Positions 34,809 through 45,419 are shown, counted from the first letter of the stretch. The stretch is DNA of 64,000 bases from Terriglobia bacterium (GCA_020072965.1 JAIQFY010000002.1:1-64000), one strand, 5' to 3'. The notes: generated by a model from the sequence alone, not told the origin. Numbers and translations: made by a program.

Positions 34809-37220
34809 ATGAAATCTTCAAATCTCCAAGCCTTAGAATTTGACGGCTTGCTGGCAATTGTGAGCCGTTATCTGACTTCCACTTTGGCCCGTGAGCACCA
34901 ACCCCTCCTTGTGCCCCAATCTGATCTGGAACTCCTTCAGCGGGAGATCCAGCTGACGTCGGAGTTGAAGCAATACCTTACGGAGGGAAATCGTTTCGAT
35001 TTCAGTGAACTGAACCAGATTTCGGAGATCCTTGCTCAGCTCTCGATCGCCGGTTCCGTGCTGGAGCCTCAACAGATCATTGAACTGGAGAAACTGATCG
35101 CCGCCACCAACCGGACCCGGTGGACACTCTCTCGCGGTCAGGAGGTTTTCCCGTCCCTGGGCCGATTGGCCGCGAGGATGGCGGATCTGCGAGCGCTTGA
35201 AAAGCTGCTCAAGGGGAAGATTCTCCCGACCGGCGAAGTGGCTGATGATGCGAGTCCGGCGCTCGATTCTATACGGAAATCGATTCAAAAAGTAAACGAA
35301 AAAATTCAACATACTCTCTCCAAGCTCGTAGAGCGGGAGTCACGTCACGCGTCGATCCAGGACGAAGTCATCACGATTCGGAACGAGCGATTTGTCATCC
35401 CGGTTCGGATCGAACAGCGAAAACAGGTTCCGGGTGTATTTCATGGGACCAGCTCCAGCGGGGCGACCGTCTACATCGAGCCGTTCGCGGTGGTCGACCT
35501 GAACAACGATCTCGCAGCGTTGCGCGAAGCCGAACTTCGCGAGGTCCAACGGATCCTGGCCGCCCTTTCTGACCAACTGCGCGGTTCGTTGGACGATTTG
35601 CAGAAGTCAGCCTTCACCATAGCCAAACTGGACATCGCCCAAGCCAAGGCAAAGTTCTCAATTGAATTTAATTGTTGTGAGCCTGAATTGAATACGGAGG
35701 GAACACTGACCCTGGAAGGGGTGCGCCATCCCCTTCTCGAGGATACATTGCGCCGTCAGGAGAAGAAAGTCGTCCCCATTTCGATCCATTTGAACCGGGG
35801 CCGGAACCTTCTGGTGATCAGCGGTCCTAACACCGGCGGGAAGACGATCGCCTTAAAGACCATTGGGGTGGCCGCGCTGATGGCGCAAGCCGGGATGCAT
35901 GTTGCAGCAGAGCGGGCGGCGCTCCCCGTGTTCCGGGCCATCCTCGCCGATATCGGAGATCTCCAGTCCATCCAGGACAGCCTGAGCACTTTCGCCTCGC
36001 ACATCACGAATATCCGCTCCATGGCAGAGGCGGTTGAGGCGACGGATTTGGTCCTGATCGACGAAATCGGGACGGGCACCGACCCCGTCGAGGGCGAAGC
36101 GCTCGCCACTGCCATGGCCGAGTATTTTCGGAAGTCGGGGGCGTTTGCGATCATTACCACCCATTTTTCGGGTCTGAAGATCTATGCCAGCCAGACCGGG
36201 GGCGCCGTGAATGCTTCGGTGGAATTTGACGAAGTGACCCTGAGGCCCACGTTTCGCCTGATTGGAGGCGTCGCCGGGGCCTCCAGCGGTATCGAGATTG
36301 CCGCCCGGCTAGGCCTGCAACCCGAAATCATTTCCGAGGCTCGCAGTCATCTTTCTGAAGCTCAGACGTCCATGATCGAATTCTTGAACCAATTGAAGGC
36401 AGAGAAGGAGCGTTACGAGGTCGAGCAGGGACGGCTCCACCTTGAAGTGGAAAATCTGCAGCGGGAGCGCGAGAAGCAAAAGGAGGATTTTGCGCGGCAA
36501 TGGGAGACGAAAGCGGCATGGATGGAACGGCGCTACGCAATTTTTTTGTCCCAGCTCGAAGCCCGCGCTCAAAAATCACTCGATGCCATTCAAGAGTCAA
36601 CCACCCGGATGCGCGCCAAACGGGAATTGGAGCTGGAATTTAAACGCCTCAAGGACCGGCAAGCCTCCCAGTTGAAGGAAGTGCTCTCGGAAGCCAGTCC
36701 TGCGCTGACCGATTCTACGTTTGAAGAAAAGGACTTTTCCTCGCATACCTTCAAGGTGGGCGAAACCGTGAAGATCCGCAGATTTAACAAGGAAGCTTTG
36801 CTCCACCGGATCGAACCGGACGGCGCGGCGGAGGTCCTGGTAGGAAGTTTTAAAATGAAGGTCGCCCTCAGCGATTGCCAGCCGCTGGACTCCATCTCCC
36901 CCGTTCCGAAGGTTAATTCGCGCGCTGAACTGGCCAAGGGTGATCCGAACCTGAAGATCGAAGCACAGCCCGCCGCTACTTCGGAGCTGAATCTGATTGG
37001 TTGCTCCGTCGAGGAAGCCCTGAATGCGGCCGACAAGTTCCTGGACCAGGCATTTCTTGCGGATGCCCCACGAGTGCGAATCATTCATGGCGGTGGAATG
37101 GGAGTCTTGCGACGATCACTCGCCGAAATGTTTTCGAAGCATCCCCAGGTCGAGCGCTTTTATCCCGCTCCCCGCGAAAAAGGGGGAAACGGCGTAACAA
37201 TCGTGGAGCTCAAGGTGTGA
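34809..37220 (+). CDS. mutS2: MutS2 endonuclease/ATPase
   Basis: 803 residues. No mismatch-recognition domain. The core/lever begins with KSSNLQALEFDGLL, the ABC-type ATPase has Walker A GPNTGGKT at about 338-345, EATDLVLIDEIGTGTDP for Walker B, then a long coiled coil (about 515-640, rich in Glu/Arg/Lys), a KOW-like segment, and a C-terminal Smr domain with VRIIHGGGMGVLRRSL. MutS2 restrains recombination and rescues collided ribosomes or R-loops depending on the organism. Usual Smr HGxGxGxLR appears here as HGGGMGVLR. Confidence 0.95.
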   Translation: MKSSNLQALEFDGLLAIVSRYLTSTLAREHQPLLVPQSDLELLQREIQLTSELKQYLTEGNRFDFSELNQISEILAQLSIAGSVLEPQQIIELEKLIAATNRTRWTLSRGQEVFPSLGRLAARMADLRALEKLLKGKILPTGEVADDASPALDSIRKSIQKVNEKIQHTLSKLVERESRHASIQDEVITIRNERFVIPVRIEQRKQVPGVFHGTSSSGATVYIEPFAVVDLNNDLAALREAELREVQRILAALSDQLRGSLDDLQKSAFTIAKLDIAQAKAKFSIEFNCCEPELNTEGTLTLEGVRHPLLEDTLRRQEKKVVPISIHLNRGRNLLVISGPNTGGKTIALKTIGVAALMAQAGMHVAAERAALPVFRAILADIGDLQSIQDSLSTFASHITNIRSMAEAVEATDLVLIDEIGTGTDPVEGEALATAMAEYFRKSGAFAIITTHFSGLKIYASQTGGAVNASVEFDEVTLRPTFRLIGGVAGASSGIEIAARLGLQPEIISEARSHLSEAQTSMIEFLNQLKAEKERYEVEQGRLHLEVENLQREREKQKEDFARQWETKAAWMERRYAIFLSQLEARAQKSLDAIQESTTRMRAKRELELEFKRLKDRQASQLKEVLSEASPALTDSTFEEKDFSSHTFKVGETVKIRRFNKEALLHRIEPDGAAEVLVGSFKMKVALSDCQPLDSISPVPKVNSRAELAKGDPNLKIEAQPAATSELNLIGCSVEEALNAADKFLDQAFLADAPRVRIIHGGGMGVLRRSLAEMFSKHPQVERFYPAPREKGGNGVTIVELKV

Positions 37221-37221
37221 A

Positions 37222-37296
37222 GGGAGCTGTCAGCGGTCAGCCATCAGCTGGCAGCAAGAAGCTGATCGCTGAAAGCTGATGGCTGAAAGCTGATTC
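37222..37296. repeat. Inverted pair of heptad arrays between mutS2 and dnaG
   Basis: AGCTGTC-AGCGGTC-AGCCATC-AGCTGGC (37224-37251) is followed almost at once by AGCTGAT-CGCTGAA-AGCTGAT-GGCTGAA-AGCTGA (37260-37294); together they form one long imperfect hairpin. Confidence 0.85.
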
Positions 37297-37299
37297 CCG

Positions 37300-39075
37300 A
37301 TGCGACTCAAGGCAGACTTTGCGGATAACGTGAAAATGAATGTCGACATCGTCCGAATTGTCTCCGATTACGTCAAACTAAAGAGGAGCGGGGCGAATCA
37401 TAAAGGACTGTGTCCCTTTCACCACGAAAAGACGCCGTCTTTCCATGTTCACAGTACCCGACAGATGTTTCACTGTTTTGGTTGCGGGGTGGGAGGGGAT
37501 GTTTTTAAATTTGTGATGCTGGTCGACCGGTTGACCTTTCCGGAGGCGGTCAAGGCCGTGGCGGAGAAGGCCGGGATTGCGGTCCAGGAAGAGCAATCGT
37601 TCAGGACCGAGGACGACGCGACCTCCCGCCTTCGCAAAGAGCTTTATCGATTGAACGAATATGCGACAAACTTCTTTTGCGAGCAGCTGGGGAGCGGCCC
37701 GGAAGGGACTGCGGCCAGCGAATATCTATCCGGCCGAGGAGTCTCCCAGGAGGCAATTGAGAAGTTCAGGATCGGTTATGCCCCGCAGTCCGGAGATGCG
37801 CTGTACCGGAAACTCCAAGCCACCTTTGGCAAATCGGAGGCGCTTGAAGCCAGCGGTTTGATCATGAGGCGGGATGATGGCAGCGGGTTTTTTGATCGAT
37901 TCCGCCGACGCGTGATCTTCCCGATTTTTCGGGAGAACGGGAGCATTGTGGCCTTCGGGGGCCGGATCCTGGGCGAGGGACAACCCAAATACCTGAACTC
38001 GCCCGAGTCGCCGGTCTATTCCAAGAGCCAAACCCTGTATGGATTGAATTTAGCAAAGGACGCCGTCAAGAAGCAGGATTATTCCATCCTGGTTGAAGGA
38101 TACCTCGACGCGATCGGATTAAGCCAGGCGGGAGTCCACAATGTGGTCGCGTCTTGTGGAACGAGTCTCACTGAGGGCCAGATCCGGCTGATGGCCCGGT
38201 ACTCGCAGAACATCGTGGTAAATTTCGATCCTGATTCCGCCGGAGTATCGGCGGCTGAACGATCTTTGAATTTGTTGCTGGAGGACGGGTTCCAGATCAA
38301 AGTCTTAACACTGCCAAAGGGGAATGATCCGGATCTATTCATCCGAAATTTCGGTGTTGAGGAGTATCGTCGACAACTCAAGCAGGCTCCGTTTTACCTG
38401 GACTATCTGATCGAAAAGGCCCGCGAGAAGATCCATCCCGAGTCAGGCCGGAGTAAGGCGGAGGCATTGAACTGGCTGCTGCCCTATCTTTCGCGAGTCA
38501 GCAACTCCATCGAGCGATCGGAGATGGCGCACAAAGTCGCCGAAAAACTCGCCATTGAGGACCCCCTGGTGCGCTCAGAGCTCCAGCGCGCGGTACGACA
38601 GCGTCGTTCGCAGCTCCAAAAGACCGTTACGAATCAAGGGAGTCGATTGAAACCCGTTGAAATCCAAGTCTTACAGTCCATCTTCGGAAATGAAAATTTG
38701 GCGACCGAGCTACTTTCCTTCTGCCAATCGGCATCCTATTATAGGGGTTTGGCGTCTGAACGGATTTTTGAGGCGGTTCTGGGGATCCTGAGAGAGGGAG
38801 AACCGCTGGAAACGGATCGAGTCATTGCCCGGTTGACGGAGGAGAATGACCGGGAGATGTTCATGCGGATCCTTTATGAGAATGTTGAGCCCCTGACGCC
38901 TGATCATTTTATAAACTGCCTGGATGCGCTGAAGCGTCATTATTGGGAGAGTGAAAGGACCGCGTTACAGAATCAGATTAGAGATGCAGAATCGCGTCGG
39001 GATATGGTACAACTCCAGGAATTGCTGCGTAACCAGCAAAAACTGACACGCCAGTTGGCTGACCTTTCCCGCTAA
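37300..39075 (+). CDS. dnaG: DNA primase
   Basis: 591 residues. Zinc-binding CHC2 domain at the N-terminus (CPFHHEKTPSF at 38-48 and HCFGCGVGGDVF at 58-69), then the RNA-polymerase/Toprim core with GGRIL and LVEGYLDAIGLSQAG and NFDPDSAG for Mg2+ binding, and a helicase-binding C-terminal domain. Makes RNA primers for replication. Followed by rpoD, the conserved order of the macromolecular synthesis operon; rpsU is not present here. Confidence 0.96.
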   Translation: MRLKADFADNVKMNVDIVRIVSDYVKLKRSGANHKGLCPFHHEKTPSFHVHSTRQMFHCFGCGVGGDVFKFVMLVDRLTFPEAVKAVAEKAGIAVQEEQSFRTEDDATSRLRKELYRLNEYATNFFCEQLGSGPEGTAASEYLSGRGVSQEAIEKFRIGYAPQSGDALYRKLQATFGKSEALEASGLIMRRDDGSGFFDRFRRRVIFPIFRENGSIVAFGGRILGEGQPKYLNSPESPVYSKSQTLYGLNLAKDAVKKQDYSILVEGYLDAIGLSQAGVHNVVASCGTSLTEGQIRLMARYSQNIVVNFDPDSAGVSAAERSLNLLLEDGFQIKVLTLPKGNDPDLFIRNFGVEEYRRQLKQAPFYLDYLIEKAREKIHPESGRSKAEALNWLLPYLSRVSNSIERSEMAHKVAEKLAIEDPLVRSELQRAVRQRRSQLQKTVTNQGSRLKPVEIQVLQSIFGNENLATELLSFCQSASYYRGLASERIFEAVLGILREGEPLETDRVIARLTEENDREMFMRILYENVEPLTPDHFINCLDALKRHYWESERTALQNQIRDAESRRDMVQLQELLRNQQKLTRQLADLSR

Positions 39076-39197
39076 AGCGAGAGTGGAATTAAAGTGAAGG
39101 AGGTTTCTTGACGAAAAGGTATAGATGAATGGGGGCGAACGACTGCAGCGCCGCCCCTCGAGTGGCGCTGGCGCCAAAATGGGATCGGCCTGTATGA

Positions 39198-40931
39198 ATG
39201 GTGCTCGAAATTAAAGGAGCAAAGACATTGGGAATTGAAGATAAATACGATCAAATCAATAAATTACTGAACCTGGGCAAGGAGAAGGGCTACCTTCTTT
39301 ACGACGAGGTCAATGATATGCTCCCCGACCAGGTCAATTCGCCTGAAGATATTGAAGATATTTTCAATGTGTTCGGGAATGCGGGAATTGAAGTCCTGGA
39401 GGGAGAACCGAAGTCTCCCCTTCCCGAAAAGATTGAGTTCGAAAAAAAGTTCGAAGAAACTTCCGAGGAGGTAGAGCTCGATTTGACGCCGGGGGCGTTG
39501 GACAAGACCAACGACCCGGTTCGCATGTACCTTCGCGAGATGGGGGTAGTCCCCCTGCTCACCCGGGAAGGAGAGGTGGAAATCGCCAAGCGCATCGAGC
39601 GCGGACAGCTGGCAGTCATGAAGGCCCTCTCCCGAACCCCCCTGGTTGTGAAGTCCATTATTGCGCTGGGAGAGGACCTGAAAAAGGGGATCCGGTCGGT
39701 CAAGGAGATCACGGCGTTCAATGACGATGAGATGACTGACGAAAAGGTGGATGAAAAACTCAGGGAGATCGTCAAGGCCATCGACCAGATCAACAAGAAA
39801 TTCAAGGAATCCGTGGCGCTGAGGGCCAAGCTGGATAAAGTGGTTCGCACCCGCAAGTCGCGACGGCTGGTTCGAAAATATCAATGGGAGCTTGGCCATT
39901 CCGTCGTCAAGATTTCAATGGCGATTCGAGCCGTTGAATTCAGTCATTCCGAAAAAAAGAGGCTGATTGACAAGATCCGGAAGACGCTTGACCTGATGCG
40001 TCCTACCGAGCGCGAGATCCAGGGCCTCGATAAAAAACTCCGTCTAGCGCGGAACCGTGCTGTCCTGACACAAACAAAAAAGAGAATCCGGGAATTGAAG
40101 GCGAAAGTGGGACAGATTGAGGTCGAAGCCCAGATGTCCTTCGACGAACTCAAACGCACCTTACAGTCCATCACCCGGAGCGAACATCTGGCGGAACTGG
40201 CAAAGCGGGAACTGGTGGAAGCCAATCTCCGGCTCGTCGTCTCCATCGCCAAGAAATATACCAATCGCGGCCTGCAGTTCCTGGATCTGATTCAGGAAGG
40301 CAACATCGGTTTGATGAAGGCGGTCGACAAGTTTGAATACAAGCGCGGCTACAAGTTTTCGACTTATGCCACGTGGTGGATCCGGCAGGCCATCACGCGG
40401 GCGATTGCCGATCAGGCCCGCACCATTCGCATCCCGGTGCATATGATCGAGACGATCAACAAGCTCATCCGGACCTCACGGCAACTCGTGCAGGAGTTCG
40501 GGCGGGAGCCAACTTCCGAAGAGATCGCGAAACGGATGGACTTGCCCGTCCAAAAGGTGCGTAAAGTCCTGAAGATTGCGCAAGAGCCGATTTCGCTGGA
40601 AACACCCATCGGAGAAGAAGAAGATTCCCATCTGGGCGATTTCATCGAAGATCGTGGCATCGTTTCGCCGGCCGAGGCGGTCATTAACCTCAACCTCAAG
40701 GAGCAAACAGAAAATGTGCTCCAAACACTCACGCCGCGGGAGGAGAAAGTAATCAAGATGCGCTTCGGGCTGGAGGATGGCAGCGAGCATACCCTGGAGG
40801 AGGTGGGCCACTCCTTCGCCGTCACTCGCGAACGCATCCGGCAAATTGAGGCGAAAGCCCTGCGCAAACTGCGACATCCCTCCCGGAGCAAAAAGCTTCG
40901 CTCGTTTCTTGACAGCGACTGGAGAGAGTGA
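39198..40931 (+). CDS. rpoD: Primary sigma-70 factor
   Basis: 577 residues. Region 1.1 at about 15-75 ([16 protein letters not shown]), region 1.2 with [21 protein letters not shown], region 2 with [59 protein letters not shown], region 3 and region 4 with [28 protein letters not shown]. Full-length housekeeping sigma. The start is uncertain: TTG at 39228 has AAAGGAG eight bases upstream, whereas ATG 39198 has none, so translation may begin ten codons later. Confidence 0.96.
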   Translation: MVLEIKGAKTLGIEDKYDQINKLLNLGKEKGYLLYDEVNDMLPDQVNSPEDIEDIFNVFGNAGIEVLEGEPKSPLPEKIEFEKKFEETSEEVELDLTPGALDKTNDPVRMYLREMGVVPLLTREGEVEIAKRIERGQLAVMKALSRTPLVVKSIIALGEDLKKGIRSVKEITAFNDDEMTDEKVDEKLREIVKAIDQINKKFKESVALRAKLDKVVRTRKSRRLVRKYQWELGHSVVKISMAIRAVEFSHSEKKRLIDKIRKTLDLMRPTEREIQGLDKKLRLARNRAVLTQTKKRIRELKAKVGQIEVEAQMSFDELKRTLQSITRSEHLAELAKRELVEANLRLVVSIAKKYTNRGLQFLDLIQEGNIGLMKAVDKFEYKRGYKFSTYATWWIRQAITRAIADQARTIRIPVHMIETINKLIRTSRQLVQEFGREPTSEEIAKRMDLPVQKVRKVLKIAQEPISLETPIGEEEDSHLGDFIEDRGIVSPAEAVINLNLKEQTENVLQTLTPREEKVIKMRFGLEDGSEHTLEEVGHSFAVTRERIRQIEAKALRKLRHPSRSKKLRSFLDSDWRE

Positions 40932-40958
40932 GCCAGCGTCCCTTTCATTCAGCATTTG

Positions 40959-40992
40959 AACCCTTCCGAGAATCCCCTTGGAAGGGTTTTTC
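40959..40992 (+). terminator. Intrinsic terminator of rpoD
   Basis: AACCCTTCC (40959-40967) pairs with GGAAGGGTT (40980-40988) and is followed by TTTTC, 28 bases after the rpoD stop. Confidence 0.85.
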
Positions 40993-41282
40993 GTTGTTCA
41001 CAGTTTGGTCTGACGAGGAAGGTGTCAGGTGGCAGGGATCGGGTGGCAGGGGAAAATCGTCAATGCGTGGGCTACCCCTTCGAGCTGTTCTCTGTTGAAA
41101 GTCAGAATGACCATCTGACTTCCGACTTCTGACTTCCGACTTCGGCCACCTGACCTCTGACCACCTACCTCCTCAACTGACACCTGACACCCGGCACCTG
41201 ACACCCGTCTCCAGACGATGCCGAATTTTCTCCTAAAATGAAAATTGTGATATAAAAAAGCTATAGAGACCGGAGGAATGAA
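40993..41282. repeat. Spacer with a heptad array, TCTGACT/CACCTGA words
   Basis: No gene. Between about 41108 and 41212 there are a dozen tandem 7-mers (TCTGACT, TCCGACT, ACCTGAC, CTCTGAC, ACACCTG, GCACCTG variants), followed by the leader of the Mo-hydroxylase gene. TATAAA at 41251-41256 could be its -10 box, but the -35 region is poor. Confidence 0.7.
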
Positions 41283-43820
41283 ATGGCGAGCGTCGGAAAA
41301 CGCGTCGCAAGACCCGATTCACTGGATAAAGTCACAGGAAGCGCGCGATACATCGACGATCTTTCCTTCGGCGGGATGCTATTCGCTGCCGTGGTCCGAT
41401 CTCCCCATGCGCACGCACGGGTTCGAAAACTCTCTCTGTCCAACGCCCGGAGGATGGAAGGAGTGCATGCCGTTCTCACGGCCCGTGATATCCGCGGCGC
41501 CAACCTGATCCCCTTGATTCAGCAGGACCAGCCCATGCTGGCAGACGATGAAGTCCGGCACATCGGTGAAGCGGTTGTCCTCATTGCGGCCGAGACGAGG
41601 CAGCAAGCCGAGGATGCAGCGCGGGCCGTCCAGGTGGATTACGAAGTGCTCCCCGCGACGCTATCCATTGAAGAAGGGTTCAAGAACGGCGAGATCATTC
41701 AACACTGGAAGATACGCCGCGGCTCACCGCAAGACATCTTTTCGAGAAGCGATGTGGCCATCGTGGAAGGGACTTATCACACCCCTTACCAGGAACATGC
41801 CTACATCGAGACCAACGGCATGATCGCTGTCCCTGAAACCGACGGGGGAATCACGGTTTATGGTTCCTTGCAGTGTCCCTTTTATGTACAGAAGGCCGTT
41901 GCCAGTATTACCGGGCTCATGATGAACGCCTGCCGTGTCATTCAGACCGTAACCGGTGGCGGTTTTGGCGGGAAGGAGGATGCCCCCAGCCTTCCGGCTG
42001 CCATGGTTGCCTCACTGGCGCAGGCTACGGGCCGCCCTGTCAAATACATCATGCCCCGCGAGGAGGACATGCAGGTGATGTCCAAGCGTCACCCCGGCAA
42101 GATCTTGAGTCGCATGGCCGCTTCGCGGGACGGAAAGTTACTGGCCATTGATGTCGACTATTTTCTCGACAGTGGAGCGTACGCCACACTCTCTCCCGTG
42201 GTCCTGTGGAGAGGGATCAACCATGCGGCCGGCCCCTATCGCTGTGAGCATGCCAGAGTCGATGCTTACGCGATTCGAACCCACAAGATTCCCTGCGGGG
42301 CATTCCGTGGATTCGGGGAGCCCCAGATCGTCTTTGCCCAGGAGTGCCAGATCGATCGGCTTGCCGAAAAACTGCACATCGATCCGCTGAATTTTCGGGA
42401 GATGAATGCGCTCGAACTGGGCGATGTGACCCTGACGGGCCAGCGACTCAAGGAGTCGGTCGGGTTCAAGGAAACGATTGCCGAAGTCAAGCGGGCCTCC
42501 CGATACGAGGAGTTGAGGCGGGAGATCGAACGAGAAAACGCCGTGTCGGCATCGAATGGCAGAGCGGGTGTCGGTCAAAGGAAGCGGCGCGGACTTGGAC
42601 TCGGCTGCTGTTATTACGGGGTCGGCCTTGGCGCACGGGGCGGATACCTCAACGCGGCCGGAGCCAGCGTGGTGGTCAGTGCCGATGCGAGTGTCACTGT
42701 GGCAGTCGGCACCACCGAAATCGGTCAGGGAATGATCACCGTCTTGTCCCAAATCGCTGCTGATGCCATCGGCTGTCCCTTTGAATTCATCCGAATCCTG
42801 CCCCCCGACACGGCACTCGTTCCCGATTCGGGACCGACCGTGGCCTCCCGAACAACACTGATGAGCGGCAATGCCATTGCCGATGCGTGCCGCCAGATCA
42901 GGGAACGCATCATCGCCGCGTGCGCTGACTTCGATTTTTCAAAGGCGGCGGAAGATCACTTTCACTCAAGTTCACCGGAACACACGACGCCTAAGGGATC
43001 GGCCAAATCCGCTTTCAAAGACATCGTGACAGGAAGCTATCGGGCCGGGGAAGAAAATCGTTCCTCTTTTGACGAAAACACAAGAGCCGCCCAGGTATGG
43101 AAAGCCACTATCCGGCATTGTTTCCAGAATATGGTACAACTCTCCGCGCACGGTTGGGCCGTCCCGCCCCAAACGACCTATGACACTGAGACCGGAATGG
43201 GCGATGTCTATGTGACATATTCCCACACGACGAACCTGGCAGAAGTGGAAGTCGATTTGGAGACGGGTGAGGCAAGAGTTTTGAGGGTATGGACCGCCCA
43301 TGACGTGGGAAAAGCAATTAATCCCCAGACCGGCGAAGGCCAGATTGAAGGCGGGGTCATACAGGGTCTGGGTTACGCCCTCACAGAGGAACATATCCTC
43401 GCAACGCGGGATTCCCTGCCGGATGCGCGCTTCAGGAGAGCGGATGGCAGCAAGGGGTGCAATCCGGGCAGAATTCTAAACGATCAGTTCTCAACCTACA
43501 TCATTCCAACAGCCATGGATACGCCTGCGATCCACCCGATCCTCGTCGAACAGTCATTCTCTTACGGGCCTTACGGTGCAAAGGGTCTGGGAGAAACGCC
43601 CATCATTGCTGTAGCTCCCGCGATTGTGAATGCCATCGCTCATGCTACCGGTATCCACTTGATGCAGATCCCAGCAACACCCGAGCGCATTTGGGAAGCG
43701 TTGCGAGTGAGAGACAAGTCAACAGGAAGTGGGAAGTCGGAGGTCAGGAGTCAGAAGTCAGGGAGCAAAAGTCAGAGGTCAGAGGTCAGAAGGCGGAAGT
43801 CGGAGTCCCGGAGCCAGTAA
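41283..43820 (+). CDS. Xanthine-dehydrogenase-type molybdenum hydroxylase, Mo-cofactor subunit
   Basis: 845 residues, ATG with GGAGGA upstream. Two-part molybdopterin-binding subunit: VARPDSLDKVTGSARYIDD at the start, HTPYQEHAYIETNG, the cofactor loops TGGGFGGKED (about 223) and GAFRGFGEPQ (about 338), VGTTEIGQGM, and the catalytic-glutamate motif KGLGETP (about 767). This is the xanthine/purine hydroxylase superfamily; in clusters with SsnA and YgfK the enzyme is a selenium-dependent molybdenum hydroxylase acting on purines. The last ~30 residues (GKSEVRSQKS and onward, rich in Ser/Arg/Lys) are encoded by a heptad repeat array and are probably not functional. Substrate is inferred, not shown. 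Confidence 0.9.
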   Translation: MASVGKRVARPDSLDKVTGSARYIDDLSFGGMLFAAVVRSPHAHARVRKLSLSNARRMEGVHAVLTARDIRGANLIPLIQQDQPMLADDEVRHIGEAVVLIAAETRQQAEDAARAVQVDYEVLPATLSIEEGFKNGEIIQHWKIRRGSPQDIFSRSDVAIVEGTYHTPYQEHAYIETNGMIAVPETDGGITVYGSLQCPFYVQKAVASITGLMMNACRVIQTVTGGGFGGKEDAPSLPAAMVASLAQATGRPVKYIMPREEDMQVMSKRHPGKILSRMAASRDGKLLAIDVDYFLDSGAYATLSPVVLWRGINHAAGPYRCEHARVDAYAIRTHKIPCGAFRGFGEPQIVFAQECQIDRLAEKLHIDPLNFREMNALELGDVTLTGQRLKESVGFKETIAEVKRASRYEELRREIERENAVSASNGRAGVGQRKRRGLGLGCCYYGVGLGARGGYLNAAGASVVVSADASVTVAVGTTEIGQGMITVLSQIAADAIGCPFEFIRILPPDTALVPDSGPTVASRTTLMSGNAIADACRQIRERIIAACADFDFSKAAEDHFHSSSPEHTTPKGSAKSAFKDIVTGSYRAGEENRSSFDENTRAAQVWKATIRHCFQNMVQLSAHGWAVPPQTTYDTETGMGDVYVTYSHTTNLAEVEVDLETGEARVLRVWTAHDVGKAINPQTGEGQIEGGVIQGLGYALTEEHILATRDSLPDARFRRADGSKGCNPGRILNDQFSTYIIPTAMDTPAIHPILVEQSFSYGPYGAKGLGETPIIAVAPAIVNAIAHATGIHLMQIPATPERIWEALRVRDKSTGSGKSEVRSQKSGSKSQRSEVRRRKSESRSQ

Positions 43821-43822
43821 GG
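43736..43822 (+). repeat. Heptad array inside the 3' end of the Mo-subunit gene
   Basis: About eleven tandem 7-mers (GGAGGTC, AGGAGTC, AGAAGTC, AGAGGTC, GGAAGTC) lie within the coding region. Because seven is not a multiple of three, the array is read in shifting phase and produces a Ser/Arg/Lys/Glu-rich tail. Confidence 0.85.
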
Positions 43823-43847
43823 TGACAGGTCACTTCAATCATTTCTC

Positions 43848-45419
43848 ATGACGGCGCCGCTCATTCCCATGAATACTCAGAACAAGGTTCACATTCAACT
43901 CACGGTCAATGGCAAACCGGAAAGCTTGCAGGTCGACCCGTCATTGCGTCTGCTGGATGTTCTGCGGGAGCGGTTGCGGTTGACGGGAACCAAGGAAGGT
44001 TGCGGCAAAGGGGAATGCGGCGCGTGCACGGTCATAATGGACGGGCGAACCGTGGATTCCTGTTTGGTCATGGCATACCAGACCCATGGCAGTGAGATTT
44101 GGACCATTGAGGGATTGCCCCGAATGTGGCAGGCGCAATGCGGCGCAGATCCTTCCCAAGCCCTCGACTCCAGGAAAGAAAGACCGCACGATCTTCACCC
44201 CCTCCAGCAGGCCTTCGTGGAGTGCGGCTCAGCGCAATGTGGGATATGTATCCCGGGAATGGTGATGTCGGCGGCCGATCTTCTCTCGCGATGTCCGGAT
44301 CCAACTGAGGAACAGATTCGTTACGGACTTGCGGGCAATCTGTGCCGTTGTACCGGATATGTCAAGATTTTTGACGCGGTGAGGAAAGCCGCCTCCGTGA
44401 TGAAAGAAATGTCGGGTCGATCCAAAAACATGGGATTCCGAGCCCGGCGCGCTTCTCTCTCCCTCCCCCTTTTGAACCACCCTTCCGGGAGTGACGGCCG
44501 TCCCCATCTCACGACGTCGCTCAAGGACGCGTTGAAGATTCTGGCGAAGAAGAAATCCTACCCTTTCCGTCAATTGGCAGGAGGCACTGACGCCCTGGTC
44601 CGTGCGAAAGACGGGATCGGCTCCCCGACCGAAATGTTTGATATCTTCAGGATCAGAGAACTCCACGGAATTCGAGAGCTGAAATCCAGGACACGAGCCG
44701 GAACAGGATATGGTGATGCGGTGGTTGGAGAAATCTGGATCGGGTCCGCCACCACGTTTACAGAGGCTATGGAGTCTCCCCTCCTGCAGAAATACGCACC
44801 CGCATTGATTCAAGCCTGCGCCGTCATCGGCGGGCCGCAGATTCGGAATCGGGGCACGTTGGGTGGAAATTTTGCAAACGCTTCACCCGCTGCCGATTCC
44901 GTTCCCGCTCTGATGTCCCTGGGCGCCGTCCTTGAAATCGCCTCGCTGGGGAAAAAACGCGAGGTGCCTGCCGATGAATTCTTCCTTGGCCCCGGCAAGA
45001 CCGTTTTGAAAAACGGTGAGCTCATTGTTGGTTTTCGGTTTCCCCAATTTAAAAATGTCGTGGGTTGCTACCTGCGCCTGGGCCAACGACAGGCCCAGGC
45101 CATATCCAAAGTAGACATTGCTGTAACTGCAGCGCCAGGAATTCAAAGTGGCCAATCTCGAGTTGGATTGCGTCAGCCGACCTGGTTTTTGCGGATTTGT
45201 TATGGGTCAGTGGCCCCGACCGTCTTTCGAGCTGTCCAGACCGAGCTGATCCTTGGGCGGCGTCCACTGACAGAGGAAGCACTCCAAAGGGCCAAGCAAG
45301 CTATTAAGCGAGAAGTCAAGCCCATCGACGACATCCGATCGTCGGCTGAGTACCGTCGCGAAATGAGCGCCGTTCTGCTTGAACGTGCCCTGGAGAAAAT
45401 CGGATGGATTCCTGGATGA
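43848..45419 (+). CDS. Molybdenum hydroxylase, fused 2Fe-2S and FAD subunit
   Basis: 523 residues. The N-terminal ferredoxin domain has GCGKGECGACTV (Cys near 51, 56 and 59) and a further ligand in SCLVM; a second helical 2Fe-2S domain has GSAQCGICIPGM (near 128) and GNLCRCTGY (near 166). From about 225 a FAD-binding domain follows with LAGGTDALVRAKDG and GGPQIRNRGTLGGNFANASPAADSVPALM. It passes electrons from the Mo subunit to an acceptor. Fusion of the small and FAD subunits in one chain is less common than separate genes. Together with the previous gene it forms one enzyme. Confidence 0.92.
   Translation: MTAPLIPMNTQNKVHIQLTVNGKPESLQVDPSLRLLDVLRERLRLTGTKEGCGKGECGACTVIMDGRTVDSCLVMAYQTHGSEIWTIEGLPRMWQAQCGADPSQALDSRKERPHDLHPLQQAFVECGSAQCGICIPGMVMSAADLLSRCPDPTEEQIRYGLAGNLCRCTGYVKIFDAVRKAASVMKEMSGRSKNMGFRARRASLSLPLLNHPSGSDGRPHLTTSLKDALKILAKKKSYPFRQLAGGTDALVRAKDGIGSPTEMFDIFRIRELHGIRELKSRTRAGTGYGDAVVGEIWIGSATTFTEAMESPLLQKYAPALIQACAVIGGPQIRNRGTLGGNFANASPAADSVPALMSLGAVLEIASLGKKREVPADEFFLGPGKTVLKNGELIVGFRFPQFKNVVGCYLRLGQRQAQAISKVDIAVTAAPGIQSGQSRVGLRQPTWFLRICYGSVAPTVFRAVQTELILGRRPLTEEALQRAKQAIKREVKPIDDIRSSAEYRREMSAVLLERALEKIGWIPG

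Noticed and set aside
41000-41282. Purine or molybdenum-cofactor riboswitch before the Mo hydroxylase
   Set aside because: I looked for conserved three-way-junction or Moco aptamer features and found only the heptad array and a weak -10 box.
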